From Thalassia testudinum (Eukaryota > Streptophyta > Magnoliopsida > Alismatales > Hydrocharitaceae), in contig JAZHRO010000055.1 of NCBI GenBank assembly GCA_037157565.1, positions 40,083,001 to 40,147,000 on the forward strand: DNA of 64,000 nt, written 5' to 3'. Shown here one piece after another: positions 43,475-56,189 of this stretch. Position 1 is the stretch's first letter, and each line of letters opens with the position of its first letter. The notes beneath the pieces were generated by a model. The model did not search any database. It was given only the letters and a program-made list of their open reading frames with translations, and had not been told where the DNA came from. Both the position numbers and the translations under genes were made by a program.

Positions 43475-46150
43475 TGGACACAAGCGTAATTCTTCCCTCT
43501 CTAAATATGGTGGTCGCCACCTTTGGTGGGTGTTTACGGGCTATCGAGGAGTTTTAAGTTGTTCATTATAATAAAGCTTCAATCATTCGAAAACAATTAA
43601 ATTTATAGCTCAGAATCACAAGAGTCCAAAATCGAACGTAGGGAGCAAGTAATAGCAATTCAATCTCACTAATTACAAGAAATATAAGCAATTATAATCA
43701 AAACTTTATTTAGAACTATTCAAAATGATGTATATACAAAATCCAGTAGCAAAATACAAAAAGAATGGATTAAAATAGTGATTTAAATCACCAATTAACC
43801 CTTTAAGTTAAGCTCAAGTATCTTAAATATTTGAATAGTAATTGTCAATCCAATATTCCACGTCAACCAGATGTAATAACCCAACAGAACTAAGGCACCA
43901 GCAAATATCAGACGACTTAAATTACTTCAAGGCTCAGTTCAACAGAAGAGGCAAAGGCCTCCTCTCTCCTTCCTTCGTGCCTTAGCAAAGAGGCAACCAT
44001 AGCACCACAGCACAGAGGCAAAGGCCAAAGGATCGACTAAGTCTAGAGAGAGTCGAAGGGCAAACCCCCCCTCTCTTTCCTCCTCTTCTTTTCCTCAGAA
44101 GCCCGGGTTTAGACGGGTAATCGGGCAGGTAACCGGGCATGAACAGGACTAGGCTTGTGGGAGTGGGTCACAAGCGAGGAGTGCTCGGTCGGGTAAGTGG
44201 GTGTGAGGTGTATGGGGGCCTGACCCCCGTGTCTTGGGCGAGGAGTCAAGGGCACAAAACACCTTTATGCATGCGCGTGGCTTCTGATTTCCACGATGTG
44301 GAACTATCTGGTCCCCCCTTCGTCGCGACATAGCAGCAGCTAAAGGTGCTTCCAATTGAGGTCAAGGATGAGGTCGTGGAGTTCAATTGAGCGCTAGGTT
44401 CGCTTCCTGGGAGTTAGCTGCAGAGCCTAGGAGGGAATCCTAAAGGAGTCGTGGCCGGAGAACTGAAGGCGTGGTCAGCATAGTTGAGGGCGACGGTGGA
44501 TGTCTGGTGATCACCTGAAATCACTAGAACGGCCTTGCAGCCACGTCAAATAGGCTCAGAAGGATCACCGTGAAGCGGCGACTGCTTTGGTGGGTGCAGC
44601 GTGTGGTGCAAGTAAGGATGGAGGCCTGACAACCTTGAGGAGGTGCGAGTGGTTGTGAGTTGGGTGGAGTGCGTGAGCAGGTAATCCTCTCAATTACTTG
44701 AGGGGTTTTGCTCGTGAGGACACGGTGAAGGTTTCTGGACTAGTGGGGAGTGGATTGGTGCAGTGTAGCGGATTTTCGAGGTTGCCGGAGGTACACTGGA
44801 GATGAGAGGGACGACAGTGGCACGAGCATGAGAGCATTCTGAAGCGGGTGTCGAGGGTGTGAAGCGAATCAGGAGGCTCGGACTTGAGTGAGGACGGTTG
44901 CAGACGAAGGAGATGCGGAGATGGCACCGGCTAGATTGGACGATGCTGGAGACAAAGGTGGCTCCGGGAGGTAGAACGGCAACGCTTGAAGGGAGATAGA
45001 GCCCCTCGCAAGTGTGGCGAGGTGCGGAAGAACCTAGGGAAGATGAACCTGCTACCTATAGTATGTGGTAGTAGGCGAGGAGACCGGAGGAAGGGAGCAG
45101 CCGGAGCAAAGTTGGAGCTGGCCGAAGGTAGGGGAGAAGAGGGTTTCTTGAGCCAAAAACTCGCTAAGGAGAACAGTTACGCGTTGGGGAAGTTTTTATA
45201 GAGCTCAAGCAAGCTTCCAAGCTTGGAAACAAACTTGAGAAGCTCGGATTTTCAGGAAGAAGATCCTTGAAATCCAAGGATTCGCACGGGTTTGTTGAGG
45301 GGATTTGGAGTCTAGAATTAGGTTTAGATGAATTAGGACTTCCTCATGATCATCCCTTCCAATTTTGGAAGGGATTGACCAAGCAATTAGGGAGAAATCC
45401 TTGATTGGAAGCTCAGGTTCATGTGTTCACACCTACCATGACAACAGGGACCCATTTGAAGAAAATGTAGAGAAGTTGAGGGGCTAAATGCAAGGATTTT
45501 GAAAGTTAGGGGCATGAATGAGAGAGAAAGAGTTAGACTATACCAAAATGTAAACTATGTCAAGATGGACTCTGATTGGACCCAAATTTTGGTAAAAACC
45601 TAATTTGGACCCAAGGAATCTGATGGTGAAGTCAGATTTTAGTTTTGACCAAGTTTGACTAGGCAATTTGCGTACAAACCCAAATTAGGGTAACTTTCTA
45701 TCTGAGACTCTATTTGAGATCAAAATGGGTTCCAAAGGTCAAATCAAGGGTACCAAATCTTATGGAATATTTTTATATAAATTTTAGAAGGTTCAAATGG
45801 ATTTTATCCCGACCAGAATCTTAGTAATTTAAGCGAGTCTGAAATTAGGATTTTGGGTGCTGTATCAGTTCTCGAAATGCATGAAACCCTGTTTTTGTCT
45901 GCATTGACTCACTTATTAGACTTTAATGCTTATTTAACCTTTATTTCATCCCTAGCCAACCCCTAGGTTATTCTGTGTTCATGATTTGCTGTTAAAATTA
46001 CAAAATCAACCATGGTTTCTTGTTCTCTTCTCAAAACACTATAAGGTGGAGATAAAACCCTCAGATGAATATGTAAGAGCTTTTATCTTTTATTCCAGAC
46101 TAAAATGGACTAGTTAAGGCTTATGATGGTGTTCCAATTAGTGGGATTCC
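43475..46150 (-). repeat. Left long repeat (putative 3' LTR)
   Basis: Shares order with the right copy: ACAAGCG near the low end (43480), a TTAAATTTATA block (about 43600), a GTGGTGATTTAAATCACCAATTAA-like block (about 43780), and a CTGACCCCCGTGT block (about 44220). A long similar tract with TAATTTGGACCCAAGGAATCTGA follows (about 45600), then GGGTACCAAA (about 45745) and AATTTAAGCG (about 45825), and a TGATGGTGTT end (about 46127). Confidence 0.65.
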
Positions 46151-46433
46151 ACCATAAGTGGTCGATCATCCTTGTTGTGCTTGCCATTTGAAGAGGATAT
46201 TTCAAAGGTGGCTAATAAGCGTCAGTTTATCATCATTCTTATGCCCTAAAACTAATCCAGCTCTTAAGGTTTTAACTTTCTAAATGGGCTTTCAGGTTGC
46301 ATTTAGGCATTTACCTAGGTTAGGCATGCATTTCATTTTAATTGTATTTTTGATGTATTTATCTGAGTGTCAAGATTAGGCAAAATGTCATATCCTACAT
46401 ACTTTGGCACTCAGGAAGGCAAAAGATGAAGGA

Positions 46434-46695
46434 AAAGCTCATATCAGTTGGACCTTAGCTGGATCTTAGCTCATCCCAGCTAGATCTAGCTCATCCTAGC
46501 TGAATCCCACCTCCTTGTAGCTGGATCAACTCACCCTTAGCTCCATTTAGCTCATCTAGCTCTAGCTAAACTAACTCTAGCTAGTTCACCTCAGCTTCAT
46601 TCAGCTCACCTCAGTTGGATGGAAGCTCAAACTAACTCAAATAGCTGATCCTAACTCCTCTAGCTCAAAACAGTTCACTGGAAGCTCAACTTGAC
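46434..46695. repeat. AGCT-rich degenerate repeat
   Basis: About 18 AGCT tetramers in 262 bp by hand count, mostly inside a TAGCTCATCC/TAGCTGGATC pattern of roughly 10-15 bp. It makes up a third of the short internal region of the LARD-like element. The repeat is self-complementary at its core. Confidence 0.8.
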
Positions 46696-46850
46696 TAGGG
46701 AAGAAGAAAAATTTTACCTTCCCCTAAAGTGGTTGATTATGCGGAAGATCTTCTCGTGATGTACCTACCAAAATCATAATAAAATAAATAGGGAAAGTTA
46801 GCAATTAGCTCAATCAAGAAAGATAAGAGCAGTGGTGAATTGCATGTTAT

Positions 46851-46868
46851 TCCCTTGCAACGGTGCCA
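46851..46868 (-). other. tRNA-Asp-type primer-binding site
   Basis: The minus strand reads TGGCACCGTTGCAAGGGA, 15 of 18 matches to TGGCGCCGTTGCCGGGGA, the complement of the 3' end of plant tRNA-Asp used by Tat/Athila-type elements. Three bases separate it from the TAACA end of the long repeat. Confidence 0.7.
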
Positions 46869-46871
46869 AAA

Positions 46872-49500
46872 TGTTACAAGCGTTCGAGTCGAATTTTAGG
46901 AAGAAGAATACTTGTATCATAGTATGGTCGAAAAAACCACTTGACAATATTTAAATTTATAAGAGTGCTTCAAAACAAGGAATTTGAGTCCGAGGTTGTT
47001 CACAGGGAGCAAATGTGGAATTCACACACTAACCGCAATTTATAATTAATGAGCACAATAATAAAGATATGCAATGAATAATCAACTTAAAGAAATATAT
47101 TCAATAATAGCAATGGTATCTCAAGAAATCAGTGGGATAAAAAAGAATATCAAACCCTAAAAATGGTGATTTAGATCACCAATTAATCCTACAATTTAAG
47201 CACATATCACAATTCTCAAATAAGCCAAATATTTCAACAGTGGACCTTGAACCATTAATCCACATCAGATAAGTCCACAGTACCAACTTAAATATTGCCA
47301 TACTATCAGATCAGACATTGGCCATAAGTGGCAGATGACTTAACTATTTAGAGCACAGCCAAGGCACAAAGTCTTTAGCAAAGCAAATGCACAAGGGCAC
47401 CAAGCACAACACGATGCCTCAGATATAGCTAAGTGTAGAACATATAGGCGCGCATCCCGAAGATGCACAGTGCAAAACCCTCCCCCACCCTCCTTACAAA
47501 TTCCTCTCTAATTCTCTAATCAGGCTCATAATCGGGTGATTAGATCCAGGCAGGGTCCAAACCCATGGGCAGTGTTTGTAGGTGAGGAGTGAGCGAGAGT
47601 AAGCGTGGGGACCTCACCCCCGGTGTTGAGGCAAATAGCCTGTGTGACGAAATCTCTTTATACCACTATGTCAGTCTTGTAGTGACAGATGTGGGACTAA
47701 ATCCCACTCTTTTCTTGTGCGATGCTACGGAGGAGCCGGTCTTCAATTGGAGTTGCTGCTGGGTTCTTCCTCAATTGACGCTACAACTGGGTACGTAGAG
47801 TGAATCCATAGTTGCTAAAGGTTGTGGTGAAACCGGAGATCGTCGGACAACGGTAGACAATGGCAGCGAACAGTGGAGCTCTGACGAGACCTACAAATCA
47901 AGAATATGGGCCAAAAGCCCCAATTAAATAGCTCTATGGCCTCGTCGTGAAGCAAGGAATGTGATGGCAATGGTGGCGAGGATATTGGAGGTGTGTGGTG
48001 CTCTATCGGTGATGGGGATGTTAGTGGATGATGGGTTCGATCGTCGGGATGAATGAGTGGATGCCCAAATTAGGTTAGGGTTTTTAAAGGGGATGGTGAG
48101 GCGAAGCTTCTAGATGTGGAAGAGAGTGGTTTGGTGGAGTGTTGTGAGCGCATGGGTTCGCCGGAGCTACGCTGACACTGGGGAAGATGATGGGGGAGCC
48201 AGTGGATTGGCGATCGAATTGAGGAGATAAGAGTCCTAATCTAAATTAGGGGGAGAGAGAGGGTGAAGGCACCTAATTAGCTGACAAAAGGGAGGAGATT
48301 TGGCACCGACTTTGATTATCCTATGTCAGAGAAGGGGAATACTCCGGTGAGGGGATAGCAGCGATGAAGAGGTTGGATGTGACGAGGCTTTGGTCAGCCA
48401 CCGTCAGAAGAAGGTAAGGAAGAGAGCTGCACTTCCGATTTGATCATTGGGGACACAGACGAGGGAGATTGAGGGAGCCATCGAAGTTGCGGTTGGAGGT
48501 AGCCAGAGGGAGGAGGGAAAAGGTGTTTTGGTTCTAGACCAGACTAAGGAGCACACTGAGAAGAAGGGGAGTTTAAATAGAGGGAAATTAGACCCTCAAA
48601 CGTGCAAAATTCGCATGTTTGCTTGAAAGTTTGGAAACCTAAACTCCTAATTTTTCTTGCATTTGCTAGAGCTCTAGGATCCATCTTAAGATTCAAGATC
48701 GCATCCAATCATTAGGGAATCTCTTAAAGATCATTCCCTCCAATTTTGGAGGGAATTGATTGATAAAACAAGAAGAAATCCAAGTTTGATCTTTGGCGAT
48801 TTTGGGTTTGTTCTGTTCATACCTAAACATGGAGGCAGGGGCATGGATGTGAAGAAGATGAGAAAGTTAGGGGGCTATTTGCAAGAATCTTGAAAGTTAG
48901 AGGTCTGACTAAGAGAAACAGAGATTTTAGGGACTAAAGTACAAACTATGATCAAGATGAATTCTGATTGGGCCTAAATTTTGGTGCTGACCTAATTTGG
49001 ACCCAAGGAATCTGATGATGAAGTTGGATTTGATTTTTGACCACGCTTGACTGGGCAATTTGCACAAAAACCCAAATTAAGGCAAAATCTTGTTTGAGAC
49101 TGTTCAAGGTCGAAATGGGTTTAGATGGTCAAAACAAGGGTACCAAACCTCTTAGAATAATTTTATATGAATTTTAAGAGGTTTAGATGATTTTTATTAT
49201 GACCATAACCTCTTCAATTTAAGCGGGTCTAAAATTAGGATTTAACCTTATTTTTATCTATGTGGACCCACTCTTTGGACTTTAATGCTCATTTGACCTT
49301 TAATTAACCCCTAACAAATCCTGTGATTACTTTGCATTTATGATGTGATGTTAAAACTGTAGATTTAACCCTTTTTAATGTTTTCTTCTCAAAATGGATG
49401 TACATGGAATTACGATCCTCAGGCGATAATTCAAGAGCATTTTTCATTTGATTTCAACTAATTCAAGTTAGTTATGGCTAATGATGGTGTTACCATCAAC
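46872..49500 (-). repeat. Right long repeat (putative 5' LTR)
   Basis: Counterpart of 43475-46150 in the same orientation. Matching blocks: ATTTAGATCACCAATTAA (about 47170), CTCACCCCCGGTGTTG (about 47615), TAATTTGGACCCAAGGAATC (about 48992), GGGTACCAAA (about 49138) and AATTTAAGCGGGTCT (about 49217), with the TGATGGTGTT end at about 49482. The reading frames at 47589 and 49474 lie in this repeat or at its edge and are not genes. Confidence 0.65.
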
Positions 49501-49505
49501 ACCCA

Positions 49506-51680
49506 CCTTGGAGGAGAGCTTGAAGGAAGGCCAATTGAAGAAGGAAGAGGGGAACTCTTTTCAAGTGTGGAGCAACCACACTTGGAGCAAAGGCCATCTA
49601 GATCTTCTACCAGAGAATTCCCCCTTCTTCTTTATCTTTCCATGTTCTTGTACTAGCTAGTTTAGTTTCTTTTTTTGTTGTAGAAGCATTTAGCTACTTG
49701 TCATCAACTTTGCTAGTGATTCAAGTTATATTTGCCTTCCAAGCTCATGTTTAAATCTTAGTGTGTTTTTCATGTTGTTCTTCTAGTTGTAGTGCATCGC
49801 AACTCTCTTATAATTACCCTAGGTACACTTGCCTAGGGTGAACTTAGAAGAGAGAACATTCTTGTCACTTTAGAGTAGTTGATAAGCATAGCTTTAGAAT
49901 ACTTTCATCTTCGCATCCGTTGCTCGACTATTTCTAAAAACCTTAAAAATAACAATATCAAAAATACAAAAGATATCTGTTGACTTGAGAGGCTAGAGAG
50001 AGAACCATTTTTGTGACTAATAAATTGGCCTCCTTAGACGACCCTAGATACTCCACAATCTAGTAATATAAATTTAAAAGATGATCTATTTTGTGCGTTG
50101 CAATAACATTAAAACCCCCATTTATAAAACCGTGCAAATCTCACATCAGTGGCATGACATTTTTTGGGAAAGCCATTAACACATCCTTAAAATGTGGATC
50201 CAAGATCCACATTTCAAGGGGAACACCATCAAATATCATGGGGGGGAGGATCCAGGTTGATCTCTCTCGTCAACACCATCTTCATGGATGCAAGGAAGAG
50301 AGAGGAGGGGGGAACGTCCTCCTCTCTTCCACCACCTCCACTTAACCATTCTCCTTGCCTTTTCATGATTAGCCACCATCGTCGTTCACCTCCATGCGTG
50401 GAGAGCACCACTGCGATCGCCTCTCTCCTCGTTAGAGCATCGCCACCCATCCTAGCTACCACCACTACCCCTCGCGTGTGTAGTCCACACCACCTCGTCA
50501 CCTTCATTGATCCACATGGTGGCAGTGCGTGGACTTCGCACTACATCTTCAACCGTGTCTCCAACTGCATCATCGCCATCACCGCACTTCGCAAATGCTA
50601 AGGGGGAGGGATGCCCCTCCTCTAGTTTTCTTTCATTTGCTTTTTTCTCATCCTCTTGTGAACATGTAGTTTCGAGATTAAATAATAATTAGTTGATGTT
50701 CTTTGCCTTCCTTGTAGATTGACACCCATATCTATATGTGGTTTTTTTTGTTAATATTTTGATTCGATTGATTCGCTACTGCAACGACAACTCGAATTTT
50801 CTTTAGTGTAATCGACGAATCAATATGCAAATAACCGTTGTGCTTATAAGACAAGACAAAAATATCCAATAATTAAAATCTAAAAGTTTTATCGACATAT
50901 GTTTCACTGATCAACTTGAATATTTCGGAAAAAGAAATACTTGGAAGATTTTCATGTGATGAAATTCAATACATGTTTTTCTAACATCTCCTTGTGAAGA
51001 AGATGTAAACTCAAAGTGTTGTAAGAAGAAACAAATGCATGTGTATAATGCACACAAGCCAAGCATAGTTCGAAATAGAGATATCTGATACAATGGGAGA
51101 ATAATGTGTTATCAATCCACAAGTCATAAGACACTCTAGATGAGATATCAAGTTGTCCTAACATTCCTTATGAAAGAAATGGAATCATGAAAAGGTGATC
51201 TCAATGAGTTCAGATGTATTGATTCAATCAATTTCAGTAGGTTGAGATGTAATATATGTAGTCTAGTGTGGATGGTCCACATAAGAGCCACTTATATTTT
51301 GTGGATATCTACTTTGGAAGCATATGTACCACGATATGAAAGTTGAAATGGAAAATGTTGTAGTTTATGAAGCTGCCACATAAATGATGTGGATACATAA
51401 GACCCTTAGAGGGACTAAACGGAGTTTTCTCTGCTAAAACTTCCATTGATGTGATGAGAACAAGAGTAATGCTCTTATTAAGAAATAGTTAGAATAAAGA
51501 GCATGTCTATAGAGAGAAAACTTGCAATCATAAGTTAGATTTCACATATGATAAAGTTTTTATCATATGCAATACTTCAACTTGTGGCTTGACACTTCAG
51601 TCAATCAAGGCTTTATAATAAAGCACTTGAATGTCGAGATTGGCATTATGGGTCAAAGAGGTAGTTCATGATTTGCTGTT
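49506..51680. other. Unassigned stretch, its right part probably internal to an Angela-like element
   Basis: 49506-50090 is ordinary AT-rich DNA. 50217-50620 is C-rich and leader-like, with a 135-codon open frame (50194-50601) of Pro/Ser/Thr-rich sequence without known motifs. 50820-51680 precedes a copia polypurine tract and should be the 3' internal part of that element, but I could not read RNase H motifs in it. Confidence 0.35.
50190..50214. repeat. Hairpin: 11-bp inverted repeat with 3-base loop
   Basis: AAATGTGGATC, loop CAA, then GATCCACATTT, a perfect 11-bp stem. Confidence 0.8.
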
Positions 51681-51683
51681 AGG

Positions 51684-51694
51684 GCAAGTGGGAG
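51684..51694 (+). other. Polypurine tract of an Angela/BARE-like element
   Basis: GCAAGTGGGAG-type sequence just before the LTR start, the usual tract of this copia lineage. Confidence 0.6.
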
Positions 51695-51696
51695 TC

Positions 51697-53614
51697 TATT
51701 GGAAATGTATGCCCATTATGAGCCGACCTGAGTATAATCACTTGATCGGTGATTCGAATCTAAATGTCATATCATGTGAACACACTAATGTGGCAAGTTG
51801 AGTTTCTCAGTACAAGTAGAAGAACGTACTATAGCCATGTTGGACATATCAATGACAAATATTGAAGATCCAAATGGTTTGAATCAAGGATTTCGATAAG
51901 TCATCAAAAACCATCATGATATCCAACAATTGTCTACAATTTGAGAAGAGATAACAATCTTCTTAAGAGATTATTGCCTGATTAATGTCTTTAATACACA
52001 TCCTCTATATAGAAATGGATATTCAGGGTTGTTACATAGATTGAGTCAAGTGGCTGACTCAACGAGACAGAGATGCAAGAAATCCTTCTCTTATCACTAT
52101 TACAGAGAAGGTGAATCCTTTAACTTGAAACAGATATGTGTCTCTATGCTTAAGTATACACATTTGGTTGATTGATGGTTAATGCACACACCTTGGTGTT
52201 AACACTGGAAAGTTGGTGTGTGTGTGTTTGTATGTGAGAGCATACAAGACACTGATTTCTCTAAGAGATCGCACAAATCTACTATTGTAAATGTACATAA
52301 CGGATCAAAAGACACGTATTGGGATGTAGAAAATTCGATGCATGGTCATACAGGTCCTAATTAGACCCATACATGAAAGACAAGATGACACTCCTATTGG
52401 AAAGGAGCCGATCTTCGTTCTCATCCCAATGATACAAGGAGAACATGAATATATGAAACCCATGGTAAGAAGGACAGTAGTTTTGGAAATTAATTCTCAA
52501 GGTTACATATATATTTCTTCTAGTATGAAGGATTCATAGATATTTAGAATATGTAAGGGAGGCGTAGTGCCGTAAATCCTAAATTCTAAATACTTCATTA
52601 TTGCTGTATGTGATGAAACCAATAATAATTTTGGTGAGTTCCTAATTGTATAGAAATTAAATATTATTTAAGGAGTTAAATAGTATTTGATTTGGTATTT
52701 AATTTGTCCAAATGGATTTGGTCTTGATTTAAAAGGATTTGGATATAAAGTAAATGCATTTGGATGCTAAAACCCAAATTAGCTAAATTACTCATGGGTC
52801 AATCATGAATATATCAATTAGAATTTGATCTCAACCATTAGATTTGATCTAATCATCCCTATCATATTAGGAATACAAGGATTCCCTATATATATCTCTC
52901 AAGGCAAGGTTAAGACACCGTAATCAATCAATTGTAATTTGTGTGCTAGATAAACCCTCCATTGACACAGAGAGAGAGAGAGAGAGAGGAAGAAGAATAG
53001 GAGTGTCCTCGTTGCCCTTGTTCTTCTTCTATGATTGGGCATTTTCCTTCCTTAGGAGAAGTCCTAAGGAGCATTCATATGTCCAATGCTCCATAGGTAT
53101 ATCAAGATCTCTCATATCTTGGACGTCTAGACTCTCGGCAAGAAGTCTTGAAAGACTCTTGGACATCTAGCATCCTTATTGGATGTCCAATATCTATTGG
53201 CTATGATTACTAGACTTGTGTGGCTAATTCTAGAGGAGGTTCAAGGAGAAAGTCACCTCGAAATTCGTGAGGGGTTCACAATGTGCACACACGATTGAGT
53301 GTTCTTGAGGCCAAAGGTCTTATCCACCTATCACCAAGAAGAAGGAAGTCTCACCGAGTTGAAACTTATAGTAGGAGGTACAACACATGAGATGTTGTAC
53401 TATGCCACCCCAAGAGTTATTTTCGACATACTCGTGGGGCTCCTAGAATGGGAAGAAGTTAGTTCCTTTCATGTGATTTTGGCTTAGGTTGTTTCTTTGA
53501 TTCTTGTTATTAGATTTTTCAAGCATCAAACTATTTATCAAATAGAATTGAAAATTTTTAAACTACAATTTTACGCTTCCGCATTGCCGCGGGACGAATT
53601 ATTTGTTCCCAACA
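51697..53614 (+). repeat. 3' LTR of an Angela/BARE-like copia element (about 1.9 kb)
   Basis: It starts TATTGGAAATGTATGCCC (TG of the family changed to TA) after a polypurine tract and ends GGGACGAATTATTTGTTCCCAACA-type text, the start and end pattern and length range of Angela/BARE LTRs. A TATA box CCTATATATA lies at about 52884. No primer site follows, so it is a 3' LTR or a solo LTR beside a chance purine tract. A (GA)n tract sits at 52970-52988. Confidence 0.65.
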
Positions 53615-56150
53615 ACTTTATGTAAACCTCAAGGATCCCTTCTTCACCTTGAAATCATCCTATTATGTTCAACATTAATAAAATAAAAGCCATTGGGTTC
53701 AGGCCCTAAAGCAAACCCTCAAGCATAATATTGTCCAGTTTTACAAATTGACATTAATTAACCTGATTCAACCCAAATTCTCACCATGATTCAAGCTCAC
53801 ATAATTAGAAGATAAATTCAGTAAAATAACTCTAAAAAATTAGTATTAATCCCCCTAATTTCACTAGTGAAATTAGGATTTAATTGGTCTTTAAGCCACC
53901 ACCAAATCCTGGTTTTTATCTTAGTTCTATCCAATTTATCTCAAGCAATAATTATCTAAGAATCAATCATATTGTGATTTTAAATACTGAAAATAATAAA
54001 AAAATCTCACATGAGTTCTAAGCTCAGCAAAAGAGAGAACTGGCGCTAACAAAATATACGCGAAGAAACATGGGAAACAGGTCCACAATACGTGAAACGA
54101 GCCGAAAACATAGAAAAATGATAGACTACTTAACCTAACATCACTAGAGGGTCACAATGACTCCAAACAATGTGCAAGGGGCCTAGGGATGCATGCCAAC
54201 TCTACCTCGAAGTTTGTGCATGCATCGGGTGGGTTCTTGATCACTAACTTTCTGTGTTGCATAAAAGTGTGATTTTAATGGTTGTTATGTCGTTGTTGAT
54301 TATAGTATAGTATTGCAATACAAATAGATGTCATGTTATTTTTATTTATTTACATAATTTTTACTGGCTTATTCCAAGTCGTTCATTGCGAAACAGTTAT
54401 TGATATACATTACTCTTTATATTCCAAAAATTCTCTTTTATTCCACAAATGTCAATTATATTTACAAATCAAATAATGAATGAATTGAGTTAATTATGTA
54501 CAAAATGAATCAACAATGCTAACTATAACGTCTTAAACATATTTACAATCAAACAGGCATGAAAAACTCTCTAATCTATTCTATGTTAGTTATATACAAT
54601 TCAATACCTGAGTCTAGGTACAAAAATAATTAACAAATATACTATAATATATTATACTAACATATATATAAACCTACTAACTAATATTAAGCCTTAGACA
54701 AATTATATACAACCTAAGGCAAACAAATACTCTAATTATATATATACTAACTTTATATATAAACATATGTACATATATACACTACATGTAGGAGTACATG
54801 AGCATCTGTATATATGATATTTGGTTGGATATGCGCCCAGGTTGTAGAGAGGGTTATCTACAAGTTAGCATAGGTTGTGTCTACACATATAGCTCATGGT
54901 ATGCAGCCACTAGACTACCTACACTAAGACCCCAGGGTGATAAAATGAGATGTAGGGCGTGTGTGAAATTTCTTATCGACCAAGAGGACACCACATCCCA
55001 TCCTACTTCTCGGGAGGTTGCAGTGAGATCTCATGCCTTCCAAAGAATTAATATGAAACAAATGTGACCGTAATATTGAAGGTCATACACTATTGAGATA
55101 AATGGGAACTAACTGGAAAGTAAACTAATAAGGCCACACACTAATGAGAACTAACTGGAATAGTGTACATACCTAATCAGATTAACCGATAAGAAATAAT
55201 GTTAGTACCCCCCTTTCTATTCAGCACTTTGTATTTTTGTTACTTTTCTTTACTTGTATTACTCTACTTAGTGTTTTCTGATGACTACTTTAGGCTCCAT
55301 ACTTAGCTATTGTTGAGCAGTCAAGAGCAGTTGTGCATGGAGTGACAGGTGCGGGATCTAGTTCAGTTCCTGCATATGGTCCATGAAGCTTGGCATCCTT
55401 TTGTCATCTAATTCTTGTTTTTTTTTTGTCTTCTTGGTGATGTAGTAGACAGCTTTTCAGTATCTTTCTTGTTCCGCTCTTAGATTTGTGGTTATGATTA
55501 CCGTGGATAGCATTTTATGATTTATATTTTTATCATAATGCAATATGATTAGTTTATTTGGCTATCTTTATATTTTATGATTACATGCTGGGTGACTGCG
55601 ATCCTGTTTTGATTTGATTCTCGTACTCAATGACCTGCATTCCACTGTTATGATTTGCATGGTGAGGTTTGGGTTGTCACATTACCCCCATCGACTTAAT
55701 ACTTTAGCTAGCAAAATTCTTCAAGGATTCGAAAAATGGATTAGTATTTTAGTAAATACCCAAGTTGATTAAGTCAAAAACGACCTTAGGAGTCTAGATG
55801 AAAAACAATAATATTTTTTCTAAGGTTGGTAAATATCAGATGTTTATGTATTATGATCTTTTTCTAGCTCAAAACTCTTAAAAACATCAATTTTTTTAGT
55901 TTTATTATTATTTTTTTCTTTTTGGAAAAAAACAGAAAACAAGAGATAAAAAAAATAAAAATAACCAAAATCAACAAAATTTATGCCTCCCCCAATGCCT
56001 ATCTCATGCATTGTCCTAATTGTATGTATGAAATAGTAAATAAATGAGATAGTAGGAGAAAAGAACAATACAACTTTACGTTGTTGTCTATAAATCTAGC
56101 TAATCTGACTCGATATGTACACTATTCTAACCTAAGATGACATTAGGAAA
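53615..56150. other. AT-rich intergenic stretch
   Basis: No gene supported. 54280-54790 is very AT-rich. 55200-55681 has the texture of the last part of a Gypsy-type LTR (ends GGGTTGTCACA), but without a partner or primer site. Long A/T runs at 55890-55960. Confidence 0.4.
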
Positions 56151-56189
56151 AATTATTAGCAAAATCAACGTCGGGTTGCCTCCCAACAA

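Larger units (their letters stand above)
43475..49505 (-). mobile_element. LARD-like non-autonomous LTR retrotransposon (Tat-type primer site)
   Basis: Two long diverged direct repeats (about 43475-46150 and 46872-49500) enclose about 720 bp. On the minus strand the right copy ends TAACA and, three bases on, a tRNA-Asp-type primer site begins (46868-46851). So the right copy would be the 5' LTR and the left copy the 3' LTR. Neither LTR nor the internal part codes for a retroelement protein, which fits a large retrotransposon derivative moved by a Tat/Athila relative. LTR identity looks low by eye (about two thirds), so it is old, or two related solo LTRs lie side by side. Outer ends and target duplication are not resolved. 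Confidence 0.6.

Noticed and set aside
50194..50601. 135-codon open frame
   Set aside because: Pro/Ser/Thr-rich, low complexity, in a C-rich leader-like stretch; no motif.
55200..55681. End of a Gypsy (Del/Tekay-like) LTR, closing with GGGTTGTCACA
   Set aside because: No start, partner LTR, primer site or target duplication found.
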